Source: Marinobacter sp. C7
Lineage (GTDB): Bacteria > Pseudomonadota > Gammaproteobacteria > Pseudomonadales > Oleiphilaceae
Length of the DNA stretch: 64,000 bases
Direction of reading: 5' to 3'
NCBI RefSeq assembly: GCF_022343555.1
Contig: NZ_JAKQZH010000001.1
Span: 1 to 64,000 of the forward strand
A program made the translations under genes and the position numbers. Below are positions 47,542 to 55,813 of the stretch, piece after piece (position 1 is the first letter of the stretch; every line of letters starts with the position of its first letter). The notes beneath the pieces were generated by a model. It was not told where the DNA came from and ran no database searches. It saw nothing but the letters and a program-made list of their open reading frames with translations.

Positions 47542-48234
47542 ATGGCCAAGGGATCCGGCACCCTCCTCGCACTAACGCTGTCTTTCGTAGTCCCGTTCCT
47601 GCTCTCCGGCTGCGCAGCCCGGGAGGAGCCAAGCAACCTGGCCCGGGAAACCGCCACCGGGACCGCTACTCCGATGATCCGCGCAGCTGCGGCCGGTAAC
47701 CTTGAAGATGTCGCCGCCCTGGCCGCGGCCGGGCATTCCCTGAACACCCTGACCGAGACCGGGTCCCCCCTGATGGCGGCCGTGCGCGCCGGCCGGGATC
47801 GGATTGTCTGGTACCTGCTCAGCGAAGGCGCTGACCCGGACCTTGTCTCGCCCGGTGAGCCCACGCCCCTGATGATTGCTGCCGGTGATGGCAGCCGTCG
47901 GCTCGTCCAGTTGCTGCTTTCGGCCGGGGCCGATGTCAATGCGGTGGATAAGCAGGGATATACACCGGTGATCAGGGCTGCGGAACAGGGCAACCTGTCA
48001 GTGGTGAAAGTTCTGTTGGCGGCGGGGGCAAACGTCAATGTCAGCCAGGACGGCGAGTCCCTGCTGATGAAGATCGTCGGTAGTGGCGATCTGCTGACCG
48101 CAGAAATGCTGTTGGCGGCCGGGGCGGACGTCAAATACCGCGCGGAGGATGGCAGTACGGCCCTGACCCGGGCCCGGTCAATCAACAGCCGGGATCTGGA
48201 AATGTTGCTGGTGCAGGCGGGCGCTCGCCGGTGA
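47542..48234 (+). CDS. Ankyrin-repeat lipoprotein
   Basis: 230 residues. A lipoprotein signal with lipobox LLSGC (Cys 24) precedes about five ankyrin repeats: MIRAAAAGNLEDVAALAAAG, PLMAAVRAGRDRIVWYLLSE, PLMIAAGDGSRRLVQLLLSA, PVIRAAEQGNLSVVKVLLAA, LLMKIVGSGDLLTAEMLLAA. Ankyrin repeats bind other proteins; periplasmic ankyrin proteins in some bacteria protect against oxidative stress next to catalase, but no such gene is here. ATG 47542 gives the intact signal peptide. It is convergent with the enoyl-CoA hydratase-family gene, 4 bases apart. Confidence 0.9.
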   Translation: MAKGSGTLLALTLSFVVPFLLSGCAAREEPSNLARETATGTATPMIRAAAAGNLEDVAALAAAGHSLNTLTETGSPLMAAVRAGRDRIVWYLLSEGADPDLVSPGEPTPLMIAAGDGSRRLVQLLLSAGADVNAVDKQGYTPVIRAAEQGNLSVVKVLLAAGANVNVSQDGESLLMKIVGSGDLLTAEMLLAAGADVKYRAEDGSTALTRARSINSRDLEMLLVQAGARR

Positions 48235-48238
48235 CGGG

Positions 48239-49342
48239 TCACTGCAGCTGCATCGGATCGGTCTCGTCGTCCCATTCCGGCTCAAAATGGGCGGCGACAA
48301 CGGTCTCCGGCACTTCGGCCACGGTGGCGTAGGACCAGGCCGGGTTCTGGTCCCTGTCCACCATCCGGGCCCGGATACCCTCGGGCAGATCCGGACGCCG
48401 GCTGCACTCGAGGGCCATGGCCAGCTCCATCCGGAACACATCTTTCAGGGACATCTGCTGGGCTTTCTTGAGCTGGGTCCACACCAGCCAGGCGGAGACC
48501 GGACAGCCGCCGCGCAGGTTGCCGATACAGGCGTTCCACCAGTCACTGTCAAGGTCGGATCCAAGCAGTTGATCTACCACTGCCGGCAGCTCCTCGCCGG
48601 CGCTGAGGCGTGCGATTGTCTGTTCGTGCTGTTCCAGATTGCTTTGTGGCAGTGCCCGGTAATCCGGCGCCGGCATCTGGTCCAGCAGCCGGAACAGCCG
48701 GTTGTCATCGGCGGCCGCTTCTCCGGTCCAGCGCTGTTCCTGCAGTCGTGTGAGCAGGGTATCCCGATCCTCTGGCAACAGTGCCGTATCAGCCAGCCCT
48801 ACCCTCAGGGTATCGGTAATGTTCAGCCGTGCGCCGGTGAGCCCCATGAACAGCCCCAGGCGTCCTGGCAGGCGGTTGAGGAACCAGCTGGCGCCGACAT
48901 CCGGGAACAGTCCGATGGAGATCTCCGGCATGGCGAGGGTGAGGTCCGGCGTCACGAGCCGGTATCGGCACGCGGACAGCAGACCCAGTCCGCCCCCCAT
49001 GACCACGCCGTGGCCGATGCCCACCACGGGCTTGGGAAACCGGTGCAGGGTGTAATCCAGCCGGTACTCCCTGGTGAAAAAGCGGGCCGGGGCTTGCTGA
49101 TCGCCGTGTCCTGTCATGGCTTCATAGAGCAGACGGATATTTCCGCCGGCACAGAAGGCGCGGTCACCGGCACCCTGCAGGATTACCAGGCAGATCCTGT
49201 CGTCGTTGGCCCACCGATCCAGGGTGTCCTGGGCCTGCTCCACCATGGCTTCGCTCAGGGCGTTGAGGGTCCCCGGGTGGTTCAGGGTCAGTAAACCAAG
49301 AAAACCTTCACGGCACGGGAGTTCCTGGGCCTCTATCGACAT
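48239..49342 (-). CDS. Enoyl-CoA hydratase/isomerase family protein, 3-hydroxyisobutyryl-CoA hydrolase-like
   Basis: 367 residues, longer than a plain enoyl-CoA hydratase (~260) and right for the 3-hydroxyisobutyryl-CoA hydrolase group. Crotonase motifs: AFCAGGNIRLLYEAM (oxyanion hole), GIGHGVVMGGGLGLLSACRY (second oxyanion half) and MPEISIGLFPDVGASWFLNR, which matches the hydrolase subgroup. It would act in valine degradation. The C-terminal ECH_2 extension is present (PVSAWLVWTQLKKAQQMSL). No neighbouring valine catabolism genes are seen, so the exact substrate stays uncertain. Confidence 0.85.
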   Translation of the reverse strand: MSIEAQELPCREGFLGLLTLNHPGTLNALSEAMVEQAQDTLDRWANDDRICLVILQGAGDRAFCAGGNIRLLYEAMTGHGDQQAPARFFTREYRLDYTLHRFPKPVVGIGHGVVMGGGLGLLSACRYRLVTPDLTLAMPEISIGLFPDVGASWFLNRLPGRLGLFMGLTGARLNITDTLRVGLADTALLPEDRDTLLTRLQEQRWTGEAAADDNRLFRLLDQMPAPDYRALPQSNLEQHEQTIARLSAGEELPAVVDQLLGSDLDSDWWNACIGNLRGGCPVSAWLVWTQLKKAQQMSLKDVFRMELAMALECSRRPDLPEGIRARMVDRDQNPAWSYATVAEVPETVVAAHFEPEWDDETDPMQLQ

Positions 49343-49465
49343 GGGCGTGTCTCCGGACTGGATAAAAGCAGAAATCTGGCTAATGTGTATTGTCGTACTC
49401 TCCCACTAACCGATGACTCCGGTAAAGGGGACGATTGTCGAAAAAAGCGCCTTGACCTATCGCAT

Positions 49466-49493
49466 TTGAGCGGGAGGCGCTCTGTGCTATAAG
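49466..49493 (+). promoter_or_regulatory. Candidate sigma-70 promoter of the cytochrome c gene
   Basis: TTGAGC (49466-49471), a 16-base spacer and TATAAG (49488-49493) with an extended -10 TG (TGC-TATAAG). It lies about 70 bases before the cytochrome start, leaving a leader of ~64 bases. Found by eye; not scored. Confidence 0.45.
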
Positions 49494-49563
49494 TGCATTA
49501 CAACAGACCTTTAATAGCACCTGTTGGCATTATCACGCCGATAACGATGAGAGGGTAGTAACT

Positions 49564-49899
49564 ATGAAATTCAAGAACTTTGCGATTGCAGGATTGATGT
49601 CCGCTGCCGTTGCCCTACCGACCCTGGCGAGCGCCGCTGGCGATGTCGAAGCGGGTAAGGCCAAGGCCGCAGTATGTGCCGCGTGCCATGGCCAGAACGG
49701 TATGGCCCAGATTCCGACCTATCCGAACCTGGCCGGCCAGAACGAGCAGTATCTGGTTTCCGCACTCAAGGCGTACAAGAACAAGCAGCGTTCCGGTGGC
49801 CAGGCCGCCATCATGCAGGGCCAGGCTGCGGCCCTGAGCGATGAGGATATCGCCAATCTGGCGGCTTACTACGCCAGCCTGCCGGCCGGTGGTCAGTAA
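49564..49899 (+). CDS. Periplasmic monohaem class I cytochrome c (c4/c5-like)
   Basis: 111 residues: signal peptide ~1-25 (cleavage near ASAAG), a single haem site CAACH (Cys38, Cys41, His42), distal Met ligand probably Met84 in AAIMQGQ, and the closing helix [15 protein letters not shown] typical of class I cytochromes. It is likely a soluble periplasmic electron carrier; half-length relative to dihaem c4. A ribosome site (GAGAGGG) precedes ATG 49564, and a promoter candidate and a strong terminator hairpin flank it, so it is probably monocistronic and well expressed. Confidence 0.93.
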   Translation: MKFKNFAIAGLMSAAVALPTLASAAGDVEAGKAKAAVCAACHGQNGMAQIPTYPNLAGQNEQYLVSALKAYKNKQRSGGQAAIMQGQAAALSDEDIANLAAYYASLPAGGQ

Positions 49900-49919
49900 T
49901 ACCCGGCCGATGTGCTGAT

Positions 49920-49951
49920 GTCAGTGGGGCTGCTCAGGCAGCCCCACTGAC
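49920..49951. terminator. Perfect 14-bp hairpin shared by the cytochrome c and ppnN 3' ends
   Basis: GTCAGTGGGGCTGC pairs perfectly with GCAGCCCCACTGAC around a TCAG loop. It starts 21 bases after the cytochrome stop. On the minus strand it overlaps the last codons and the stop (49934-49936) of ppnN, so part of the stem is coding. No U-tract follows on the plus strand. Confidence 0.7.
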
Positions 49952-51316
49952 AATCCGGTAGCAGGGCTGGTAGGCCTGAAGGCCCGGCAGCTTCATGCGG
50001 TTCTGGGCAACGAACTGTTCCAGCATGGCCTCCAGTGGTTTGATCAGGGACGGGTCACCCGCAATCTCGAACGGTCCCTTCTCCTGAATCTGGCGTATCC
50101 CGCTCTCCTTCACATTCCCCGCGACAATCCCGCTGAACGCCTTGCGCAGGTTGGCGGCAATCATGTGGACCGGTTGGTCCCGGTGCAGTTCCAGTGACCG
50201 CATGCTGTCGTGATTGGGCTCGAACGGCAGCTGGAATACCGGGTCGATTTTCAGCATCCAGTTGAAGTAGTAAGCGTCCTGCATGGCCCGGCGGAAGGTT
50301 TCGACTTCCTTCATCCCCTTTCTCATCTCCTGGGCAACGCGAGACGGATCGTCAATGATGATCTTGTATTTGCCGGCTGCCTCGTCACCCAGAGCGTTGC
50401 GGATAAACTTGTCGATCATCTCGAAGTACTCGGCATTCTCTTTCTCGCCGGTGAAGATGACCGGGAATGGCAGGTCCGAGTTATCCGGGTGCAGCAGGAT
50501 CCCGAGCAGGTACAGGATCTCCTCCGCGGTACCCACGCCACCGGGGAACACGATCACACCGTGGCCACAGCGAACGAAGGCCTCCAGGCGCTTCTCGATG
50601 TCGGGCATGATGATCAGTTCGTTGACGATCGGGTTCGGTGCCTCGGCACCGATGATTGCCGGCTCGGTGATGCCTACATAACGGCCGTTTCTTACCCGCT
50701 GTTTGGCGTGGCCGATGGTGGCGCCCTTCATCGGTCCCTTCATGGCGCCGGGACCGCAGCCGGTGATGATGCTCAGGCCACGCAGGCCCAGCTGGTGACC
50801 GACTTCCTTGCTGTACTGGTACTCCGCCTGACTGATGGAGTGCCCGCCCCAGCACACGACCATATCCGGCTGGCGCCCGGCTTCCAGCACGCCGGCATTA
50901 CGCAGGATGTGGAACACCAGGTTGGTGATGTCTTCCGGATTGTCCCGGCGGAACCCGGCTATCGTCTGGGGGATGGAGTGGGTGTATACGATGTCCCGGA
51001 GCACGGAGAACAGGTGCTCGCGGATCGCCCGCAGCATTTCGCCATCGACAAAGGCGTAGCCGGGCGCATTGACCAGTTCCAGCTTCAATCCGCGGGGCTG
51101 GGGCACCAGTCGCACATCGAAATCGGCGTGGGCTTCCATCAATGCCTTACAGTCGTCGGTTTCCACGCCGGTGTTGAGCACCGCCAGGGCGCATTGTCGG
51201 AACAACTGGTACAGACCACCCTCGCTCCGGTCCTTGAGCCGGTTGACTTCATGGTTAGAGAGGATCTCTAGGGCGCCCTCCGGAGAGACCAGGGCGTTGA
51301 TTGTGGGTTCTGTCAT
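49934..51316 (-). CDS. ppnN: Pyrimidine/purine nucleotide 5'-monophosphate nucleosidase (LOG family)
   Basis: 460 residues, close to E. coli PpnN/YgdH (454). It splits nucleoside monophosphates into base and ribose-5-phosphate and is activated by (p)ppGpp in E. coli. The LOG core motif is visible as VIVFPGGVGTAEEILYLLG, preceded by GCGPGAMKGPMKGATIGHAK. N- and C-terminal helical regions that form the alarmone-regulated dimer flank it. ATG 51316 (MTEPTINALVSPEG) matches the family N-terminus; a longer frame to 51373 is unlikely. The gene is divergent from thiI. Its final codons lie in a hairpin shared with the cytochrome gene. Confidence 0.93.
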   Translation of the reverse strand: MTEPTINALVSPEGALEILSNHEVNRLKDRSEGGLYQLFRQCALAVLNTGVETDDCKALMEAHADFDVRLVPQPRGLKLELVNAPGYAFVDGEMLRAIREHLFSVLRDIVYTHSIPQTIAGFRRDNPEDITNLVFHILRNAGVLEAGRQPDMVVCWGGHSISQAEYQYSKEVGHQLGLRGLSIITGCGPGAMKGPMKGATIGHAKQRVRNGRYVGITEPAIIGAEAPNPIVNELIIMPDIEKRLEAFVRCGHGVIVFPGGVGTAEEILYLLGILLHPDNSDLPFPVIFTGEKENAEYFEMIDKFIRNALGDEAAGKYKIIIDDPSRVAQEMRKGMKEVETFRRAMQDAYYFNWMLKIDPVFQLPFEPNHDSMRSLELHRDQPVHMIAANLRKAFSGIVAGNVKESGIRQIQEKGPFEIAGDPSLIKPLEAMLEQFVAQNRMKLPGLQAYQPCYRIVSGAA

Positions 51317-51427
51317 TGAAAGGTGGGGCTCCTGAAGGTTTCGGCTATGCCGGATTTTGAGGCACTCTGACAAAACGGTACACTAAGTGCTTTCCTCTTT
51401 ATACGCCATCCGACAAAACTCCGATCT

Positions 51428-52882
51428 ATGAAATTACTGATACGTCCCGCTCCGGAAGTTGCCATCAAGAGTAAGCCCGTTCGTCGGCAGCAGATGAAAC
51501 AGCTTCGCCAGAACATTCGCAAGCTCCTGGCCCGTCTTGACCACGACATCGCGGTGGAGGGCAGCTGGGACCGGGTGGACGTGGATGTCCCCGATGATCG
51601 CGGGCTGTATGGCCCGGTGATTGACGCCTTGCTGCGGATACCGGGCATATCCAGCATCCAGGAAATTGCGGTCTACCCCTTGCAGTCCCTGGAGGATATC
51701 GGTGCAAAGGCGGTGGCCTCCTTTGCCGGCCGGCTGGATGGCAAGACTTTCGCTGTCCGCGCCAAGCGTATCGGTAATCACGATTTTCGATCCATTGATA
51801 TCGAGCGCTCTGTCGGTGCCGCGCTTTGCCAGGCTTACGATACCGCCGGGGTAGACCTGAAAGCCCCCCAGGTCGAGGTGCGGGTCGAGGTCAAGGAGGA
51901 TGGTTTCCACATTGCCCGACGCAAGCATCAGGGGCTTGGCGGCTACCCGCTGGGCTCCGTTGAAAGCGTGATGACCCTGATCTCGGGTGGCTACGATTCG
52001 TCCGTGGCCGCCTACCTGATGATGCGCCGCGGCCTGCGCAGCCACTTCCTGTTTTTCAACCTTGGGGGGACCGCCCATGAGGTTGGCGTCCGCCAGGTGG
52101 TGCACTACCTGTGGGAGCGTTACGGGGCCTCCCACAACGTCAAATTCATTTCCGTGCCCTTCGAGGGTGTGGTGGCGGAGATCATGCGCTCGGTAAACAA
52201 CCGTCATTGGGGTGTGGTGCTCAAACGCCAGATGCTCAAGGCGGCGGCCGAGATTGCCCGTGACCTCAACGTCGCGGGCCTGGTGATGGGGGATGCCGTG
52301 GCCCAGGTGTCCAGCCAGACTCTGTCGAACCTGAACGTGGTAGACCGGGCCAGTGACGAAGTGGTCCTGCGCCCGCTGATCGCCATGGACAAGCAGGAGA
52401 TCATTCGGATTGCCCACGAAATCGGCACCGAGTCCTTCGCCCGAAACATGCCGGAATACTGTGGCGTGATTTCCCAGAAGCCGGCAACCCGGGCCAAGCT
52501 GCATCGGGTCGAAGCCGACGAGGCAAATATGGATGCCGGAGTCCTGGCCCGCGCCGTTGAGGAACGGACCGAGACGCCGGTCAATCGGCTACTGGAAACC
52601 ACGGTCACGCCGGAAGAAGTGGAACTGGTGGAAACGCCGGCGGTGAATGACGTCATCATCGATGTCCGCCATCCGACGGAGGAGGAGCGCTCGCCACTGG
52701 ACCTGACCAATAACGAGGTGCTGAAAATCCCGTTCTACGAACTCAACCAGCAGATCGAAGAACTGCCACAGAACCGCCAGTACCTGCTGTATTGTGACCG
52801 GGGCACCATGAGCCGCATGCATGCCGGCCACCTGAAAGCCGAGGGGCACGACAACATCAAGGTCTATGCCCCGGCCTCGTAG
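51428..52882 (+). CDS. thiI: tRNA 4-thiouridine sulfurtransferase
   Basis: 484 residues, near the E. coli ThiI length (482). It adds sulfur to U8 of tRNA and supplies sulfur for thiazole in thiamine synthesis. Domains: N-terminal ferredoxin-like fold and THUMP (~60-165), PP-loop ATPase SGGYDSSVAAYLMMRRG (~187), and a C-terminal rhodanese domain with catalytic Cys in YLLYCDRGTMSRMH (~456). The rhodanese domain makes it the full-length enteric type. ATG 51428 has no strong ribosome site. It is divergent from ppnN and convergent with the deacetylase gene, 10 bases apart. Confidence 0.95.
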   Translation: MKLLIRPAPEVAIKSKPVRRQQMKQLRQNIRKLLARLDHDIAVEGSWDRVDVDVPDDRGLYGPVIDALLRIPGISSIQEIAVYPLQSLEDIGAKAVASFAGRLDGKTFAVRAKRIGNHDFRSIDIERSVGAALCQAYDTAGVDLKAPQVEVRVEVKEDGFHIARRKHQGLGGYPLGSVESVMTLISGGYDSSVAAYLMMRRGLRSHFLFFNLGGTAHEVGVRQVVHYLWERYGASHNVKFISVPFEGVVAEIMRSVNNRHWGVVLKRQMLKAAAEIARDLNVAGLVMGDAVAQVSSQTLSNLNVVDRASDEVVLRPLIAMDKQEIIRIAHEIGTESFARNMPEYCGVISQKPATRAKLHRVEADEANMDAGVLARAVEERTETPVNRLLETTVTPEEVELVETPAVNDVIIDVRHPTEEERSPLDLTNNEVLKIPFYELNQQIEELPQNRQYLLYCDRGTMSRMHAGHLKAEGHDNIKVYAPAS

Positions 52883-52892
52883 CGGGTGAGGC

Positions 52893-53906
52893 TCAGCCCT
52901 CGAGCCCCTTGAAGAACTGCTGCACGTTGGTGCTCAGGGCCTCAAGGTCGTAGCCGCCCTCCTGAACCACCAGCGTGGGCAGTCCCAGTTGGCGGAGCTG
53001 GGTGCTCAGCCGGCAGAAGCCCTCGGAGGATACCGAGACCTTGGCCTGGGGGTCGTTCTTGTAGATATCGAAGCCCAGGGTGAGGATCAGGGCATCGGGC
53101 TGGAACAGCCGGATGGCCGCCAGGGCTTCCTCCACTTTGGCGAAGAAATCCTCCTCGCTGGAGCCATGGGGCATGGGCATGTTGATGTTGTAGCCGTAGC
53201 CGTCACCCTCGCCGCGCTCGTCCTCGAAGCCGCTCACCACCGGATAGAAGTTGGTGGGGTCGCCATGAATGGAAATGTACAGGACATCACTGCGGTCATA
53301 GAAGATTTCCTGGATGCCCTGGCCGTGGTGCATGTCGGGATCCAGGATGGCGATTTTCGGGTACCGGCTCTTCATGTGTTCCGCGGCGATAGCGGCATTA
53401 TTGAGGTAACAGAAGCCCCCGGCGGCGTCCTTGCGGGCATGGTGGCCCGGTGGTCGACAGATTGCGTAGGCAGTCCGTTCACCGCCGATCAGGGCGTCCG
53501 CCGCCCCCAGGGCGGTCTGGGCTGACCAGTAGGCGGCCTTCCAGGTGTTCTCGCCAATCGGGCAGCTGCCGTCGGCCAGGTAGCAGGCCGCCTCGGCCAG
53601 AATGCCACGCATGGCATTGGGGGAACGGACGAAAATGTTCGACATCACCTCATCGCCCCAGTCTCCCATTTCCATCCAGCGCCGGTGCGCCGATTCCAGG
53701 AACCGCAGGTAGCCCAGGTCGTGGACCGCGGAAATGGGTCCGGCACCCTGGTCTGCCGGTTGCAGTACCGGTACCCCCATTTCCTTCAGGCCTTGCAGCA
53801 TCTGCCCGGTGCGGTCGGGCACCTCCTGGGGCTGGCGCATCTGGCCCCGGGTAAAATACGTCTTGGGAATGTGCAGGTCCTGCGAGGGATGGAAAAATGC
53901 TTTCAT
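52893..53906 (-). CDS. Histone deacetylase-superfamily enzyme, acetylpolyamine amidohydrolase-like
   Basis: 337 residues. HDAC fold with catalytic His pair in CRPPGHHARKDAAGGFCYLN, zinc ligands in ILDPDMHHGQGIQEIFYDR and the later LGFDIYKNDP, and GGYDLEALS near the end. The N-terminal segment (KTYFTRGQ; YLRFLESAHRRW) and ISIHGDPTNFYPVVSG closely follow acetylpolyamine amidohydrolases, which deacetylate N-acetylputrescine and related polyamines. AGGAGG precedes ATG 53906. The divergent gabD fits a polyamine-to-succinate route. Substrate is inferred; general lysine deacetylase activity is the alternative. Confidence 0.85.
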   Translation of the reverse strand: MKAFFHPSQDLHIPKTYFTRGQMRQPQEVPDRTGQMLQGLKEMGVPVLQPADQGAGPISAVHDLGYLRFLESAHRRWMEMGDWGDEVMSNIFVRSPNAMRGILAEAACYLADGSCPIGENTWKAAYWSAQTALGAADALIGGERTAYAICRPPGHHARKDAAGGFCYLNNAAIAAEHMKSRYPKIAILDPDMHHGQGIQEIFYDRSDVLYISIHGDPTNFYPVVSGFEDERGEGDGYGYNINMPMPHGSSEEDFFAKVEEALAAIRLFQPDALILTLGFDIYKNDPQAKVSVSSEGFCRLSTQLRQLGLPTLVVQEGGYDLEALSTNVQQFFKGLEG

Positions 53907-54077
53907 TAGCCGGCCTCCTTGGATTCGGATTCTCCGAGTATAGGCAGTGTCGGAGCCTGGTCAAAAAACCGGTGTTGACTTTACAGGCTGAGACTCAAGA
54001 TCCACTATGAAAGACATCATCCACAGACGCAACTTGTCCCGCACAGGGGCGCACGCAAACACTGAAGAGGAGCCGAG

Positions 54078-55526
54078 ATGATCGAGTCACCCTTGCTGGA
54101 GAAGCTCACTGGTTACATCGGCGGTCGCTGGACGGACAGCGCCGGGGGCAACACCTTCGATGTCTACAACCCCGCCACCGGCGAGGTGATTGCGAAAGTT
54201 CCCTCCATGCCGGAGGAGGATGTGAAGGCTGCCGTAGCGGCCGGGAAATCGGCCCTGAAACTGACCAGTCCGTACTCCATCGAAAATCGCCGCCAATGGC
54301 TGGAAGATATTCGGGATAGCCTGAAGGAAAATCGTGAGGAAATCGGTCGTATTCTCTGCATGGAACATGGCAAACCCTGGAAAGAGGCGCAGGGTGAGGT
54401 GGATTATGCCGCCGGTTTCTTTGATTACTGCGCCAAGCACATCCAGGCCCTCGATGCCCACACCATCCCCGAGAAGCCCAAGGACTGCACCTGGACCGTG
54501 CACTACCGGCCGGTCGGAGTGACTGGCCTGATCACGCCGTGGAACTTCCCTATCGGCATGATCGCCAAGAAACTGTCGGCGGCCCTGGCGGCAGGTTGCC
54601 CGTCGGTGATCAAGCCGGCCAGCGAAACCCCGCTGACCATGATTGCCCTGTTCAGCCTGATGGACAAACTTGACCTGCCGGATGGCATGGTCAACCTGGT
54701 GATGGGCAAGGCGAGCGTCATTGGCAAGGTCCTTTGCGAAAGCCCGGACGTGCCCATGCTTAGCTTCACCGGTTCTACCGAAGTAGGTCGCAAGCTGATT
54801 GTCGATACCGCCGATCAGGTCAAGAAACTGGCCCTGGAGCTGGGCGGCAACGCACCGTTCATCGTGTTCGAGGACGCCGACCTGGACGCCGCAGCTGATA
54901 ACCTGATCGCGAACAAGTTCCGGGGTGGCGGCCAGACCTGTGTGTGCGCCAACCGTATCTTTGTCCACGAGAAAGTGGCCGACGCGTTCGGCGAGAAGCT
55001 GGCAGAGCGGGTCAACAAGATGACTGTCGGCGACGGCATGAACGACGGTGTCGACATCGGCCCGCTGGTCAACAAACAGGGCTTCGACAAGGTCAAGCGC
55101 CATCTGGATGACGCCCTGGAAAAAGGCGCGAGCCTGGTCGCCGGCAAGCAGCCGAGCGAGCTCGGTGACGGGCTGTTCTTCCCGCCCACGGTAGTCCTCG
55201 GCGTCAACCGCGACATGTGCTGCTACCAGGAAGAAACCTTCGGTCCGCTGGTGCCCATGGCCCTGTTCCGCACGGAAGAAGAAGTCATCGAAGCCGGTAA
55301 TGACACCGAATTCGGCCTGGCCTCCTATGTCTTCACCGCTGATGCCGAGCGCGCCCAGCGTGTTGCCGCCGGCCTCCGGTTCGGCCACGTCGGCTGGAAT
55401 ACCGGCACCGGCCCGACCCCGGAAGCGCCGTTCGGTGGCATGAAGGCGTCCGGTATCGGCCGCGAGGGTGGCCTCGAAGGTTTGTTCGAATTCGTCGAAC
55501 CGCAAACCGTGCCGCGGGGTTTCTGA
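54078..55526 (+). CDS. gabD: NAD(P)-dependent succinate-semialdehyde dehydrogenase
   Basis: 482 residues, the same length as E. coli GabD. It oxidises succinate semialdehyde to succinate in 4-aminobutyrate and putrescine breakdown. Visible: TPWNFPIGMIAKK cofactor loop, FTGSTEVGRKL, general base Glu254 in LELGGNAPF and nucleophile Cys288 in GGQTCVCANR, at the same numbers as in E. coli. GAGGAG precedes ATG 54078. The neighbouring divergent acetylpolyamine amidohydrolase-like gene suggests a shared polyamine role. No transaminase gene (gabT) is nearby. Confidence 0.93.
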   Translation: MIESPLLEKLTGYIGGRWTDSAGGNTFDVYNPATGEVIAKVPSMPEEDVKAAVAAGKSALKLTSPYSIENRRQWLEDIRDSLKENREEIGRILCMEHGKPWKEAQGEVDYAAGFFDYCAKHIQALDAHTIPEKPKDCTWTVHYRPVGVTGLITPWNFPIGMIAKKLSAALAAGCPSVIKPASETPLTMIALFSLMDKLDLPDGMVNLVMGKASVIGKVLCESPDVPMLSFTGSTEVGRKLIVDTADQVKKLALELGGNAPFIVFEDADLDAAADNLIANKFRGGGQTCVCANRIFVHEKVADAFGEKLAERVNKMTVGDGMNDGVDIGPLVNKQGFDKVKRHLDDALEKGASLVAGKQPSELGDGLFFPPTVVLGVNRDMCCYQEETFGPLVPMALFRTEEEVIEAGNDTEFGLASYVFTADAERAQRVAAGLRFGHVGWNTGTGPTPEAPFGGMKASGIGREGGLEGLFEFVEPQTVPRGF

Positions 55527-55558
55527 CTCCGTTAGCTCTCTGATTCCGAGTTGTCGCA

Positions 55559-55658
55559 CGGGGGAGGCTCCCCTTCAGGACACGCTACGAGCACATCCAT
55601 GTGCGCTTGTCTGTGGCCATCCCTGGCCACAGACAGTCCTGAAGGGGAACCTCCCCCG
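55559..55658 (-). repeat. Structured repeat element D3 (minus-strand copy)
   Basis: 23-base arms 55559-55581 and 55636-55658 pair with one exception, which is a G-U pair when read on the minus strand. Read on that strand the core has ACTGT, an 11-bp hairpin with a GGGA loop (GGCCAGGGATGGCC at its tip), CAAGCG, CACATGGATGTG and TAGCGTGT, aligning block for block with D1 and D2. It lies between gabD and uvrD, both plus strand, upstream of the uvrD promoter region. Confidence 0.85.
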
Positions 55659-55767
55659 CGCTCTTTCTGACTGTCGGAGAGGGCTTTTCCGATGGTCCTC
55701 ACTTGTGCAACCACCTCCCAATTCAAGAGGGCTGTCCCAAGCCCCGACAACCCCTGTGATCTCCTGT

Positions 55768-55796
55768 TATACTCCCAAGCCTGTTTATTTAACCAG
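55768..55796 (+). promoter_or_regulatory. Candidate uvrD promoter (-10) with LexA/SOS box
   Basis: TATACT at 55768-55773 is a good -10 element with a poor -35. CTGTTTATTTAACCAG at 55781-55796 matches the gammaproteobacterial LexA core CTGT-N8-ACAG with one mismatch, at or just after the expected transcription start, 17 bases before the uvrD ATG. uvrD is a known SOS gene. Confidence 0.55.
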
Positions 55797-55813
55797 TAGC
55801 GAACCGAATCTCT

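Noticed and set aside
54087-55559. 490-codon minus-strand open frame opposite gabD
   Set aside because: The plus-strand protein has all aldehyde dehydrogenase motifs; the reverse frame is low-complexity with no family resemblance.
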